Positions 51,452-60,027 are shown, counted from the stretch's first letter. The stretch: 64,000 bases of DNA from Prochlorococcus sp. AG-442-B03 (GCA_003212395.1 QCPU01000003.1:42724-106723), one strand, 5' to 3'. Made by a program: numbers and translations. Notes: a model not told the origin generated them from the letters alone.

Positions 51452-51970
51452 TTAACTACACTCAAGACTTTCTCTTGTTGAAACGCCTGTTGTTGGATTG
51501 ATACCATCAGCTATTTCGCAAAGATTTCTTTGATCTTCGCTGTCAAGAATAGCGTAAGAAAAATCTGCTCCTTCTATTTGAGCTCCTGCAAAACTGCTTC
51601 CTGAGGCGATCATATTTATTAAAACAGCATTTCTAAGATCTGTTTTTTGGAAGTTAACTCGATCAGAAAGAGTATCGGTTAGGTCGATTCCATTTAAATT
51701 AGAACCTTTTAAATCAGATAGAGTTAAGGTTGTCCCATGTAAATCAACGTCACTAAAATCTGCGTCTCTAGCAACTGCTCCTGCTATTGAAGACAAATGA
51801 AGATCCTCTCCGTGGAAATTATATCCTGTAATATTAGATCTAACATAACTTGGAACTTCATCTCCCTCGCCCTTAACAGCTACATTTGCCCCAGCGAAAA
51901 CTGGAGAGGATAAAACTAATAAAGAAAAAGTTATGCATAAAAAATATCTTAAAAAACTTAAAAATTTCAT
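51452..51970 (-). CDS. Exported pentapeptide-repeat protein
   Basis: 172 residues with a Sec-type signal peptide (residues 1-28, ending SSPVFAGA). A right-handed pentapeptide quadrilateral follows, with repeats of the A(D/N)LxX type: LHLSSIAG, ARDADFSDVDLHGT, TLSDLKGSNLNGIDLTD, VNFQKTDLRNAVLIN, SSFAGAQIEGADFSYA. Two Cys near the end (LCEIADG..., LECS) may form a disulfide. Such proteins are common in the cyanobacterial thylakoid lumen, with mostly unknown roles. Confidence 0.85.
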   Translation of the reverse strand: MKFLSFLRYFLCITFSLLVLSSPVFAGANVAVKGEGDEVPSYVRSNITGYNFHGEDLHLSSIAGAVARDADFSDVDLHGTTLTLSDLKGSNLNGIDLTDTLSDRVNFQKTDLRNAVLINMIASGSSFAGAQIEGADFSYAILDSEDQRNLCEIADGINPTTGVSTRESLECS

Positions 51971-52053
51971 TTTAAAAAATTTGAGTAATTTTATTTTATA
52001 ACAATTAGATAATTTTTAAAATTGATGTATAAATTTGGAACTCCTTTTTAAAA

Positions 52054-52575
52054 TTATTTAACACTATAAATTTTAAATTTAGGCTCTAAATTTGTTATAC
52101 AATCTAGAAGCTTTTTGTTATCTTTGCTATTTGTAACTTTGAATTCAGATTCAACAGTACCTTCTTTATCTCTAATAGCTTGATTTAAAACTATGGAACC
52201 GTTTTCGTCAGATACTGATCTATGAAAAGTTCCTCTAGGTATTCTTAAAATATATCCGCAAGATTCTAATCTAACTTTATAAAAAGGATAATCCCAGCCA
52301 AAATTGACAAGAAAAAATGTTCTTCCCCCAGAGATAGCTAGTAGATTATCTTCTTGATTGTGATGTATGTAAAATTGCCAATTCTTAAATTCCTCGTCAT
52401 TTGGCGGACTAACTGCAGGACCACTGTGAATAACTAGATCTCTATAATTTGATTCATTAACACTAATATCAAAAAATCTAACATCTTTTGTATCTCGAAA
52501 TTTTTCATAATTTATCAGTTCAAACATTTTTGATTTGTTTGATTTGATAACTGGAATTTCTAAACTTGAGTTCAA
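52054..52575 (-). CDS. Cupin-like protein of unknown function
   Basis: 173-residue soluble protein. The segment VIHSGPAVSPPNDEEFKNWQFYIHHNQEDNLLAISGGRTFFLVN followed by CGYILRIPRGTFHRSVSDENGS has the look of a cupin beta barrel: a His pair on an early strand and a PxGxxH-like motif later. Metal binding is possible but not shown. It stands alone on the minus strand, with gaps of 83 and 125 bases on either side. Confidence 0.68.
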   Translation of the reverse strand: MNSSLEIPVIKSNKSKMFELINYEKFRDTKDVRFFDISVNESNYRDLVIHSGPAVSPPNDEEFKNWQFYIHHNQEDNLLAISGGRTFFLVNFGWDYPFYKVRLESCGYILRIPRGTFHRSVSDENGSIVLNQAIRDKEGTVESEFKVTNSKDNKKLLDCITNLEPKFKIYSVK

Positions 52576-52700
52576 TATTCTTTAAAGATTAAACAAATGA
52601 AAACAGATATATTTATCCAAGAACGTATCAATTAACACTAAAAAAGAAAAATATTATTATTTATATTATTTTATTATTTTAAAAGATTAAAATTTAGTTT

Positions 52701-53558
52701 TTATTTAATTTCAAGAGGTTTTATTTCCCAGGATAAAGTATTTTCTAAATTATTTTTTCCTATAAAGTTTCCTGTAATTACAGAGGTTAAATTAGATTTT
52801 GAAGAGGATACCAATGTTAAATATCTATCATCTATTAATCCTTTTCCGCTTGGATCAAAACCTCTCCAACCAGCACCTGGAATATATAATTCAGCCCAAG
52901 CGTGTAAATCCAACTCAGAGGGTAACGGATCTTCAAAATGATAACCACTTACAAACCTACTTGGGATACCTATAGACCTGCAAGATTCAACCATCAGCAT
53001 TGCTAAATCTCTGCATGAACCTACACGTTCTCTAAGTGTTCTGCTAGCCGGCCATGCTGGACCAGTATGTCTTTTGGTATATTTAACTCGATCTTGAATA
53101 ATCTCTATAAGTTGGTAGGTAAATGATAATGCGTTATTAATGCTTCCTGCTAAGGCTTCTTGGGCAAGTTCTACGGCAGAGGGATCGTGTTGTCCATTTG
53201 GCATCCATCCCTCTAATGCTCCCTGTAAATCTCTGTTAATAATGCTTCTACAAAAAGGTAATGTTAAATCTCTATTTTTAACTCCATCAATAATGTTTGG
53301 ATGTTTTATGGTTTCAACTTCGCTGATTGATTCAATAATTAAATTATCTGTTAATCCATTGAATCTGATTCTATTAATCTCTTCTCCGCTAGCAGCAAGT
53401 AATGGATAAATAATTACTGGCTCTGGGGTTATTTTTAATTCAAAATTCTTTAGTTTTTGGAAGCCATTTGACCTTGGCTTTATACATAATCTATGCTCGC
53501 CTAATTGAACAGGGTCTTCGTATTTATATTCAAGTTTGTGAATGTATTTAATTCTCAT
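52701..53558 (-). CDS. Transglutaminase-like cysteine peptidase domain protein
   Basis: This 285-residue protein has an N-terminal bacterial transglutaminase-like domain (IKYIHKLEYKYEDPVQLGEHRLCIKPR) and a transglutaminase core with catalytic Cys in VGSCRDLAMLMV, His in DLHAWAELYIPG and Asp in WRGFDPSGKGL. It is the last gene of an apparent operon with the alpha-E protein (11-base gap) and the ATP-grasp protein. Comparative studies (Iyer and colleagues) predict that such sets make or trim a peptide tag. The actual substrate is unknown. Confidence 0.9.
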   Translation of the reverse strand: MRIKYIHKLEYKYEDPVQLGEHRLCIKPRSNGFQKLKNFELKITPEPVIIYPLLAASGEEINRIRFNGLTDNLIIESISEVETIKHPNIIDGVKNRDLTLPFCRSIINRDLQGALEGWMPNGQHDPSAVELAQEALAGSINNALSFTYQLIEIIQDRVKYTKRHTGPAWPASRTLRERVGSCRDLAMLMVESCRSIGIPSRFVSGYHFEDPLPSELDLHAWAELYIPGAGWRGFDPSGKGLIDDRYLTLVSSSKSNLTSVITGNFIGKNNLENTLSWEIKPLEIK

Positions 53559-53569
53559 TAATAAACTTA

Positions 53570-54520
53570 TTAATTAATAAAATATTTTTCTTTAATGAGA
53601 TCATTTAATTTATTTAAATCAATTTGCAATGAATCGATTGCCTCATGTAAACCATCATTGATTATATCTTCAATTCTGATATAACTCCACTTTGCTTTAA
53701 GCAAACCTCTCATGCATTCTAATTCTGAAGGATTTTCAGAAGATGGTGAGGTATCTATCTTTTTAAGTGTATTACTTATCCCATCAAGACAGTATCTTAC
53801 TGATCGCGGAAAAATTGGATCAAGTAAAAGAAATCTCGCAACTGAATTAGGCTTTATAGAATTTTGAACTGCTTTCCTAAACATTTGATAAGCTCCAGCT
53901 GAGCGTAAAAGTGCAATCCATTGCAGCTCATCAAGAACTCCTCCAAGCTCATCTAAGCTGGGTAGAAGTAAATAGTATTTAACATCTAAAATTCTTGATG
54001 TTTTGTCAGCTCTTTCGATCAATCTTCCAAGAATGCTAAATCTCCAGGCGAGGTCTTTGCTTAAAGTCGCATCTGTAATTCCATAAAAAAGCTGACATTC
54101 CCTCCTTATCTCACTTAATTGTTCTTGTCTTGGTTTATTCCATATTGCCTCTCCTTCTTGCATATTCCAATATAAAATATTTATCTGTTCCCACATTTCG
54201 GTGGTCATGACATCTCTGATTTGTCGTGCATTTTCTCTTGCCATTTGAATGCAAGAAATTATACTATTTGGGTTTAAACGATCTCTTATTAAAAAATTAA
54301 TAACGTCATCAGGTTTTTTCTCTGGGAATCTTTTATCAAAAGATTCTCTATCACTTGAAGCATCAATTAAGGGTAGCCAAGGTTCTGCACTTCCTGGCGG
54401 ACAATCTAATGACATTGCTTCACTTACTTCCACAAAACGAGATATGTTTTCTGCACGTTCTAAATAACGATTGATCCAATAAAGAGATTCTGCTACACGA
54501 CTTAAAAGCATATTATTCAC
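53570..54520 (-). CDS. Alpha-E domain (DUF403) protein
   Basis: This 316-residue, almost all-helical protein begins MLSRVAESLYWINRYLERAENISRFVEV, the classic alpha-E signature, and contains AMLSRA-like helices rich in acidic and aromatic residues, ending with LHEAIDSLQIDLNKLNDLI. The family is nearly always encoded beside circularly permuted ATP-grasp and transglutaminase genes, as here. It overlaps the upstream ATP-grasp gene by 8 bases. The biochemical role is not established. Confidence 0.92.
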   Translation of the reverse strand: MNNMLLSRVAESLYWINRYLERAENISRFVEVSEAMSLDCPPGSAEPWLPLIDASSDRESFDKRFPEKKPDDVINFLIRDRLNPNSIISCIQMARENARQIRDVMTTEMWEQINILYWNMQEGEAIWNKPRQEQLSEIRRECQLFYGITDATLSKDLAWRFSILGRLIERADKTSRILDVKYYLLLPSLDELGGVLDELQWIALLRSAGAYQMFRKAVQNSIKPNSVARFLLLDPIFPRSVRYCLDGISNTLKKIDTSPSSENPSELECMRGLLKAKWSYIRIEDIINDGLHEAIDSLQIDLNKLNDLIKEKYFIN

Positions 54521-55955
54521 CTACAACCCATGTATCTTTGCATCCTCCACCTTGAGAAGAATTAACGACTAATGATCCTTTTTTTAATGCTACCCGCGTA
54601 AGCCCGCCTGGGCTAACCCATGAATCTTTTCCTCTTAAGATATATGGTCTTAAATCAACATGACATGGATATAGTTCTCCTTCACATAACGAAGGCACAG
54701 TAGATAATTCTAATGTTGGTTGTGCTATGAAATTTCTAGGATTTTTTTTAATTTTATTAGCGAATTCTTCTATTTCAGATGTTGTTGAGTGTGGGCCAAT
54801 TAACATTCCATAACCACCAGCTTCTGAGACAGACTTAACAACAAGTTTTGATAAATTTTCTAGAACATATTCTCGATCCTTTTGATAATGACAAATATAA
54901 GTTTCTACATTTTTAATAATGATTTCTTCATCAAGATAATATTTAATCATTTTTGGAACTAAAGAATAAATCATTTTGTCATCTGCTATTCCAGTCCCAG
55001 GTGCATTTGCTAAAGCAACATGACCTGCCTTAAAAACATCAAGTAATCCGCTGACACCAAGGCAAGAATCTTTTCTGAAATTAAGAGGATCTAAAAAATC
55101 ATCATCAATTCGTCTGTAAATGACATCTACTCTTTTTAATCCTGAGGTAGTTTTTAAATATACATAATCATCACTACAAACTAAGTCATGACCCTGAACT
55201 AATTGGATGCCCATCTCTTGAGCTAAATAACTATGTTCAAAATAAGCACTATTAAAAATTCCTGGAGTTAGTAGCACTATCTTGGGAGTGTCAGTCCAAA
55301 CAGCAAGTTCTTGAAGGGTTTTTAAAAGATATGATGGATATTCATCAATTGGTTTTACTATTCTTCCAGAGAAAAGATTAGGAAAAATATTTTTCATAAC
55401 TAATCTATTTTCTAAAAAATAAGCGACCCCAGAAGGACACCTTAAATTATCTTCTAAAACATGCCAATCTCCTCTTCTATCCCTTATTAAATCAAGTCCC
55501 GAAATTTGACACCATTTATTTAGTGGAGGTTTGAAACCTATCATCTGAGGTCTCCAACCTTCTGAACTTTCTATTAATTCTCTTGGAATTATTCCATCAT
55601 TAATTATTTTTTGAGAATTGTAAATATCATCCAGGAATAAATCAATTGCCTCAAGCCTTTGTTTCAGGCCTTTTTCTAACGTTACCCAATCATCTTTACT
55701 AATTATTCTAGGAAGTGGATCAAAAGGTAATATTCTCTCAGTACCTTTTAAACCAGTATCGTTTAATCTAAAAGTTGCGCCATGTCTAAGTAATAATTTT
55801 TTTGCGGCAGAGTGATTCCTATTTAATTCTTCAAGTCCCATATTATCTAAAGACGAAAGAAGTGGAATCAATATTTCTCTAGCAGAGTTGACATTATCCT
55901 TAAAGTATTCATCAAAACTATTTTTAGGCTGATAACTTGAAAACATATATTTCAT
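54513..55955 (-). CDS. Circularly permuted ATP-grasp protein (DUF404/DUF407 type)
   Basis: This 480-residue protein has the usual N-terminal RHGATFRLND and LPFDPLPRII region, WRPQMIGFKPP and DWHVLEDNLRCPSGVAYFLENR. The C-terminal half contains VKSVSEAGGYGMLIGP, FIAQPTLELSTVPSL and HVDLRPYILRG, typical of permuted ATP-grasp folds. These enzymes form peptide or amide bonds from acyl-phosphates. It is the first gene of the operon with alpha-E and transglutaminase proteins. The product is unknown. Confidence 0.93.
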   Translation of the reverse strand: MKYMFSSYQPKNSFDEYFKDNVNSAREILIPLLSSLDNMGLEELNRNHSAAKKLLLRHGATFRLNDTGLKGTERILPFDPLPRIISKDDWVTLEKGLKQRLEAIDLFLDDIYNSQKIINDGIIPRELIESSEGWRPQMIGFKPPLNKWCQISGLDLIRDRRGDWHVLEDNLRCPSGVAYFLENRLVMKNIFPNLFSGRIVKPIDEYPSYLLKTLQELAVWTDTPKIVLLTPGIFNSAYFEHSYLAQEMGIQLVQGHDLVCSDDYVYLKTTSGLKRVDVIYRRIDDDFLDPLNFRKDSCLGVSGLLDVFKAGHVALANAPGTGIADDKMIYSLVPKMIKYYLDEEIIIKNVETYICHYQKDREYVLENLSKLVVKSVSEAGGYGMLIGPHSTTSEIEEFANKIKKNPRNFIAQPTLELSTVPSLCEGELYPCHVDLRPYILRGKDSWVSPGGLTRVALKKGSLVVNSSQGGGCKDTWVVGE

Positions 55956-56083
55956 CGTTTAGTAACTTTTACTTGAGCTTTATATCTTTATTCGTATTTA
56001 TGGCTACCAAAAAAAATATCTCTTGACTTGATCTATATCATTATTTTGATCATTGAAGTATATTTCTTAAAAATCTAAAAGGC

Positions 56084-56320
56084 ATGAGTTCTAGTAATTG
56101 GCAATTTGTTTTTTTTAGATATTTCGCAAGCTTTCTTTTTATCCTCTCTCATAGTTTGCTGGTTCTTGATCATCTACCAGTAGGGGCGGCACTTCACGGA
56201 CTTGGGGAAGTTTTTATTGCCCCTTGGGCTTTTAGGGAAAGAGCATGGGATCTTGTTGTTATTGCAGTTTTATTTTTCTTCTTCGATATCTGGGGACTTA
56301 TAAACACTCCTTGGAATTAA
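56084..56320 (+). CDS. Small membrane protein, unknown function
   Basis: 78 residues with two or three hydrophobic helices (about 7-28, 33-48, 55-71) and conserved-looking aromatic motifs (HGLGEVFIAPWAFRERAWDL, FFDIWGLINTPWN). It is probably a real picocyanobacterial protein because it has non-random composition (low Lys/Asn, high Trp/Phe) compared with spurious frames here. No family recognised. Confidence 0.65.
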   Translation: MSSSNWQFVFFRYFASFLFILSHSLLVLDHLPVGAALHGLGEVFIAPWAFRERAWDLVVIAVLFFFFDIWGLINTPWN

Positions 56321-56363
56321 CTGATATTATTTACTTACTAATTCGGGGAAATCATAATAAAAA

Positions 56364-56585
56364 ATGAATTCTTATTTTAATCAAATTTATAAAATAATTT
56401 TTCTTTTATTACTTATGAATAGTTCCAGTTTATATGCACATAATTTATTTAATGGTGGTTGCAAAGAACATTGTGGCCAAAAAGTTAAAGTAATAAGTAA
56501 TAAAAACAAATTAAAAAATATTGATGATCAAATAAATATTGAAAGTAAAAATTCTTGTTTAAATAAATCACTTTGTAGAGGTTGA
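56364..56585 (+). CDS. Small exported Cys-containing protein, unknown
   Basis: 73 residues with a signal peptide (residues 1-25, LLLLMNSSSLYAH). A mature part of about 48 residues follows with two Cys pairs, GGCKEHCGQ and SCLNKSLCRG, separated by a basic/acidic linker. The CX3C and CX5C spacing could hold a metal or two disulfides outside the membrane. It is not matched to a family by eye. It lies 43 bases after the small membrane protein, so the two may be cotranscribed. Confidence 0.6.
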   Translation: MNSYFNQIYKIIFLLLLMNSSSLYAHNLFNGGCKEHCGQKVKVISNKNKLKNIDDQINIESKNSCLNKSLCRG

Positions 56586-56621
56586 CCTCTTGAGATTTTT
56601 TAAATTGTTTTATTAAAGTGT

Positions 56622-56885
56622 TTATTTGATAATTATCATTAAAATACCATTTGCTTGATAATTTTTATTAGGAGGATTTATTTGATTTTTAATTAAAAAA
56701 ATAAAAGTATATATTAATGGTAGAAGTAATGATGACGCAGCAACTAAAGCAATTATCTGGTTCAACCTAATAAATGGTTTTTTTATAAGTTCCTCTCCGC
56801 ACAAGCCACAAATCAAAGTACCTTTTGAGGATTGTTTTTGAAATTGATATTTAGGATTGCAATATGGGCAATAATATCGAACCAT
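56622..56885 (-). CDS. Zinc-ribbon plus membrane-span small protein
   Basis: 87 residues. The N-terminal four-Cys zinc ribbon (YYCPYCNPKYQF and LICGLCGEEL) is followed by a hydrophobic span at about 45-68. The layout (ribbon, then one membrane segment) occurs in small DnaJ-like or regulatory proteins, but no specific family is assigned. It is convergent with the 73-residue gene and close to the zinc block. Confidence 0.68.
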   Translation of the reverse strand: MVRYYCPYCNPKYQFQKQSSKGTLICGLCGEELIKKPFIRLNQIIALVAASSLLLPLIYTFIFLIKNQINPPNKNYQANGILMIIIK

Positions 56886-56945
56886 TTTTAAATTTTATTG
56901 TTTTAATCATTATCTATAAAACTGGAAGAAAGTCATCTAAAAAAA

Positions 56946-56972
56946 AAGAGGGCTTGTTTAAGCCCTCTTTTA
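56946..56972 (-). terminator. Rho-independent terminator, mainly for the minus strand
   Basis: A perfect 10-base-pair stem, AAGAGGGCTT / AAGCCCTCTT, encloses the 4-base loop GTTT. On the minus strand it is followed by a run of about nine T, on the plus strand by only a few T. It therefore best ends a minus-strand transcript arriving from the right, where a 29-codon frame lies, but it could also act weakly on plus transcripts. Confidence 0.75.
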
Positions 56973-57066
56973 TCTCTTACTTATATTTTTTACTGAAGTT
57001 AATAACGCACCTAAATCATGGATCCTTGTTGCTAACTTCTATTAAGCTAATGCTCACCAAAATTAA

Positions 57067-57156
57067 CTAATTGTCTTTAACTGGGGCAAAAACTCTAGAA
57101 TTAAGCTTGTTTCTTAAAGGGCACCTAAACGATGCAGAAGAAGGAAGCTTAGACAT
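57067..57156 (-). CDS. Possible 29-residue peptide gene upstream of the terminator
   Basis: On the reverse strand an ATG at 57154-57156 opens a 30-codon frame ending TAG. The peptide starts MSKLPSSASFRCPLRN and ends in APVKDN; it has one Cys, no Lys/Asn-rich bias and no membrane segment. It ends about 95 bases before the strong minus-strand terminator at 56946-56972, so the two make a plausible short transcript. No clear ribosome-binding site is seen, and the frame may instead be part of a non-coding RNA. Confidence 0.35.
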   Translation of the reverse strand: MSKLPSSASFRCPLRNKLNSRVFAPVKDN

Positions 57157-57442
57157 TAATAAAAAATAATTGGAGCAGTTAATTAAATTAGTTCGGTTTA
57201 TTCCGAAATTTCAGGCAGGCTATCGATCATTTTGAAAGACCTCCTAGAACTCAACAATATAAAATTAGGAAAATATTTCTCTAAAGACAATCCGTTTTTA
57301 TACGCATTGCTTTTTAATTAAAAATGTCCGAGAGTAGTAATCAATCGTGCTAATTTTTTTGAGATATTTTTAGTAAGTTTTGCTTATTTCTTTTGATATT
57401 TAATTCGTCTATCTTAATTTTAAATAATTGAGGAAATCCTTT

Positions 57443-57598
57443 ATGAATCATTCGAAAGAAGATAGTAAAACTGATAAATCAAATCCCATAGACGAATATT
57501 TTCAATGTCTCTCATATTGCGATATTCACCCAAAAGGGATAGATAATGACTGTGAGGTCATTTGTATGGAAAGACATTTAAAAGCTAACTATTGGTAA
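57443..57598 (+). CDS. 51-residue protein with twin CX3C motifs
   Basis: An ATG at 57443 with a good ribosome-binding site (GAGGAAA near 57430) opens a 51-codon frame. The peptide is acidic at the start (MNHSKEDSKTDKSNPIDEYF) and then has QCLSYCDIHPKG and DNDCEVICMERHLK: two CX3C pairs separated by about 11 residues. Twin CX3C helices can form a small disulfide-linked hairpin or a metal site. The ribosome-binding site and patterned Cys make it likely real. It converges with the WD40 gene. Confidence 0.75.
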   Translation: MNHSKEDSKTDKSNPIDEYFQCLSYCDIHPKGIDNDCEVICMERHLKANYW

Positions 57599-57616
57599 TT
57601 AATAAATTTCTAATTT

Positions 57617-58690
57617 TTACTTAAATCCCTTTGAAAAAAGGTTAGTACGAACTTTAAATTTCCATACATTTACAACACCTTTTGCATTGACTGCTGCAAG
57701 TGCACAATCATCAGGTCTCCATGATATTGCCCCTACTAAATCTCCTGCGAATGCAGCTCCAACGGGATCACCATTGCCGTCATTTTTGAGAAAACTTGCG
57801 ACAACAGAACCATCCCTAGATCCTGAGGCTACAAGCATACCTTTATTTGAAAAGGCTAAGCTCGAAATAGGTTCTGTATGGTGACATAGCTCTCCTGGCA
57901 TAGTTCCTTCTGGACCATTGTCTATAAAGCTCCATACTGTGATTCTTTCACTGCCACTTGTCGCTAATAATTTTCCGCTCTCATCAAAAGAAAGGTGACT
58001 TGGTTTTCCAGGGTATCCAGTCATTTCGGCATCCATTCCTGTTGATCTTCTCCAAAAATGAACTGAATTGTCTTGACTCCCACAGGCGACTATATCTCCA
58101 TCAGGGCTTAATTCCATAGAGACCAATGATCCTTGCCACTCCAGTTTTTGATTCGTTTTATTATTAACAATGTCAAAGAATGTCACTCTGCCGTAGCATG
58201 CAGTTGCGAGCTCATTTTTATTTGACCACGTTATTGCACTTACTGTGCTTGGATGGTCTTCTGAGATCCATTTCTCTTCACCAATTTCATTAAAAACATA
58301 TACTTTTTTTGAAGAAGCTATCGCAAGAAATAACCCGTCATTAGACCACTTGAGGTGTTCTACCCAACCTTTGCCAAGATCAAGTGTTTTAATAACTTTA
58401 CCTTCATGGCAATTACAAATTTGAACATTTCCATCTTGACCTGATGTTGCAAAAATTTCACCCTCTGGATGAATTGCCATGGCTAGTAGACCACCAGAGT
58501 GAGTATTTTCTTTTTTCCAAATAATTTTTCCAGTATCTCCTTCGAATGCAAAAATACCCCCTGCTACGTCGCCAACAATAAATTGTTTCCCTTTAAGAGC
58601 CCAGCCACATGCTATGGCGTAATCGTTAACTTCAGCTGTCCAGCCCTCGTGGAACATGCCTCTTGGGCTAAATGGTTCTATATCAGGCAT
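57617..58690 (-). CDS. WD40 repeat protein in the zinc block
   Basis: This 357-residue protein has about seven WD40 blades, with repeats ending in patterns such as GHxDG/W: LLAMAIHPEGEIFATSGQDGNVQI, VSAITWSNKNELATACYGRVTFF, SMELSPDGDIVACGSQDNSVHFW, SSLAFSNKGMLVASGSRDGSVVA. No signal peptide. Its start lies inside the last 13 bases of the COG0523 GTPase gene, so translation is probably coupled and the two products likely work together. Confidence 0.9.
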   Translation of the reverse strand: MPDIEPFSPRGMFHEGWTAEVNDYAIACGWALKGKQFIVGDVAGGIFAFEGDTGKIIWKKENTHSGGLLAMAIHPEGEIFATSGQDGNVQICNCHEGKVIKTLDLGKGWVEHLKWSNDGLFLAIASSKKVYVFNEIGEEKWISEDHPSTVSAITWSNKNELATACYGRVTFFDIVNNKTNQKLEWQGSLVSMELSPDGDIVACGSQDNSVHFWRRSTGMDAEMTGYPGKPSHLSFDESGKLLATSGSERITVWSFIDNGPEGTMPGELCHHTEPISSLAFSNKGMLVASGSRDGSVVASFLKNDGNGDPVGAAFAGDLVGAISWRPDDCALAAVNAKGVVNVWKFKVRTNLFSKGFK

Positions 58691-60027
58691 TTATCAAAGC
58701 CTTCTTGCATCTCTTTTTCATTTAGATTTCTACCGATAAAAACAAGTTGATTTCTACGAGGTTCGTTACCCCATTCTTTATCAGGTTGTGCAGTAAATAA
58801 CATGTGAACTCCTTGGAAAACTATTCTTCTTGGGTTCCCTGAGTAACTTATGAAACCTTTAGTTCTGAATATATCCACCCCTTTTTCTGAGAGAAGTCTT
58901 CCCATCCAAGTATTTAGTTTTTCTGGGTCAACATCTCCAAAACGCTCTATAGCAATTGAGCCAACTTCATCATCATGTTCATGCTCTGCTTGCCAGAATC
59001 TTTCAGTATTAAATGGAATCTCTTTATTTTCGCCACTTTTAATGACTTTCATATTGAATTCTTCAGCAGTGTGCTGTGTAAACAAACCTATTTTTGTTGG
59101 TTTTTCTATGTTCAGGATGAAGGATTTATTTCCTTTATCCTCCAATTTGAGATTTATATGTTCTCCATATGGAATAGTATTTCCAGGCTCTAACGTATTA
59201 GCTTTTTCTGCATAAAGTCTTACGGAGGATTCAGCACCATCTTTAAGTTCCTCCTCATTCTCACCTTGGTTAACGAGGGCTACTAGGGACATTTCTGGAT
59301 CGGGTCCTTCTTCTAGCATTAATTCATATTTACCGGAATCAAGATCGTAAACACCTGACCATTCAAAAGGATATTCTGGTTCAAGAAATGTTGGTCTGCG
59401 TTTAAGGATCTGATCAAGATCAAATGCACTTAGATTTAAGACTGTTTCAATGGGTACTTTGGCATTCTCGGCTCGAATAATTCGAGTCATTCGGTTCATA
59501 TCTCTCAATCTCGATTCAAGAGTATCTAGTGCATCATCAGAGACTAAATCAGTTTTATTAAGGACGAGAACATCTGCAAATGCCACTTGTTCTGAACTTT
59601 CATCACTCCTGCCTAGCTGTTGATCAATATGAGCAGCATCAACTAAAGTCACAATTCCATCAAGAGTAAATTCAGAACATATTTCTTCATCCATGAAAAA
59701 TGTCTGAGCGACTGGACCAGGATCTGCTAATCCTGTCGTTTCTACTAAAACATAGTCAAACTTATCTCTTCTCTTCATAAGGTTGCCAAGGACTCTTATT
59801 AAATCACCGCGAACAGTACAACAAATGCACCCGTTTGACATCTCAAAAACTTCTTCATCGGCATTAATTACGAGCCCTTGATCTATACCTACTTCACCGT
59901 ATTCATTTTCAATTACGGCTATTCTTTTCCCGTGCTCTTCACTTAATATTCTATTAAGCAAAGTAGTCTTCCCTGAACCTAAGAATCCAGTGAGGATGGT
60001 TACGGGAACTTTATCTTTGACGCTCAT
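58678..60027 (-). CDS. COG0523 GTPase (CobW/ZNG family), probable zinc chaperone
   Basis: This 449-residue G3E GTPase has Walker A GFLGSGKTTL (residues 14-23), the metal-binding GCICC motif (C67, C69, C70), Walker B-like VETTGLADP, the G4 motif LNKTDLVSD and a C-terminal CobW_C domain with a His-rich HEHDDE. Such proteins deliver zinc (or cobalt) to client enzymes. Location beside znuA, znuC, zur and znuB favours zinc. It overlaps the WD40 gene by 13 bases; znuA lies 77 bases upstream on the same strand. Confidence 0.93.
   Translation of the reverse strand: MSVKDKVPVTILTGFLGSGKTTLLNRILSEEHGKRIAVIENEYGEVGIDQGLVINADEEVFEMSNGCICCTVRGDLIRVLGNLMKRRDKFDYVLVETTGLADPGPVAQTFFMDEEICSEFTLDGIVTLVDAAHIDQQLGRSDESSEQVAFADVLVLNKTDLVSDDALDTLESRLRDMNRMTRIIRAENAKVPIETVLNLSAFDLDQILKRRPTFLEPEYPFEWSGVYDLDSGKYELMLEEGPDPEMSLVALVNQGENEEELKDGAESSVRLYAEKANTLEPGNTIPYGEHINLKLEDKGNKSFILNIEKPTKIGLFTQHTAEEFNMKVIKSGENKEIPFNTERFWQAEHEHDDEVGSIAIERFGDVDPEKLNTWMGRLLSEKGVDIFRTKGFISYSGNPRRIVFQGVHMLFTAQPDKEWGNEPRRNQLVFIGRNLNEKEMQEGFDKCLI

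Larger units (their letters stand above)
56886..57442. other. 557-base stretch without a large gene
   Basis: This is the longest gap in the window. It contains the terminator at 56946-56972 and the possible 29-residue frame at 57067-57156. The part 57157-57442 has only short frames (for example a 9-codon ATG frame near 57324) and AT-rich sequence that may carry the promoter of the 51-residue gene. No tRNA, riboswitch or inverted repeat was recognised there. It is a reasonable place to look for unannotated small RNA. Confidence 0.6.
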
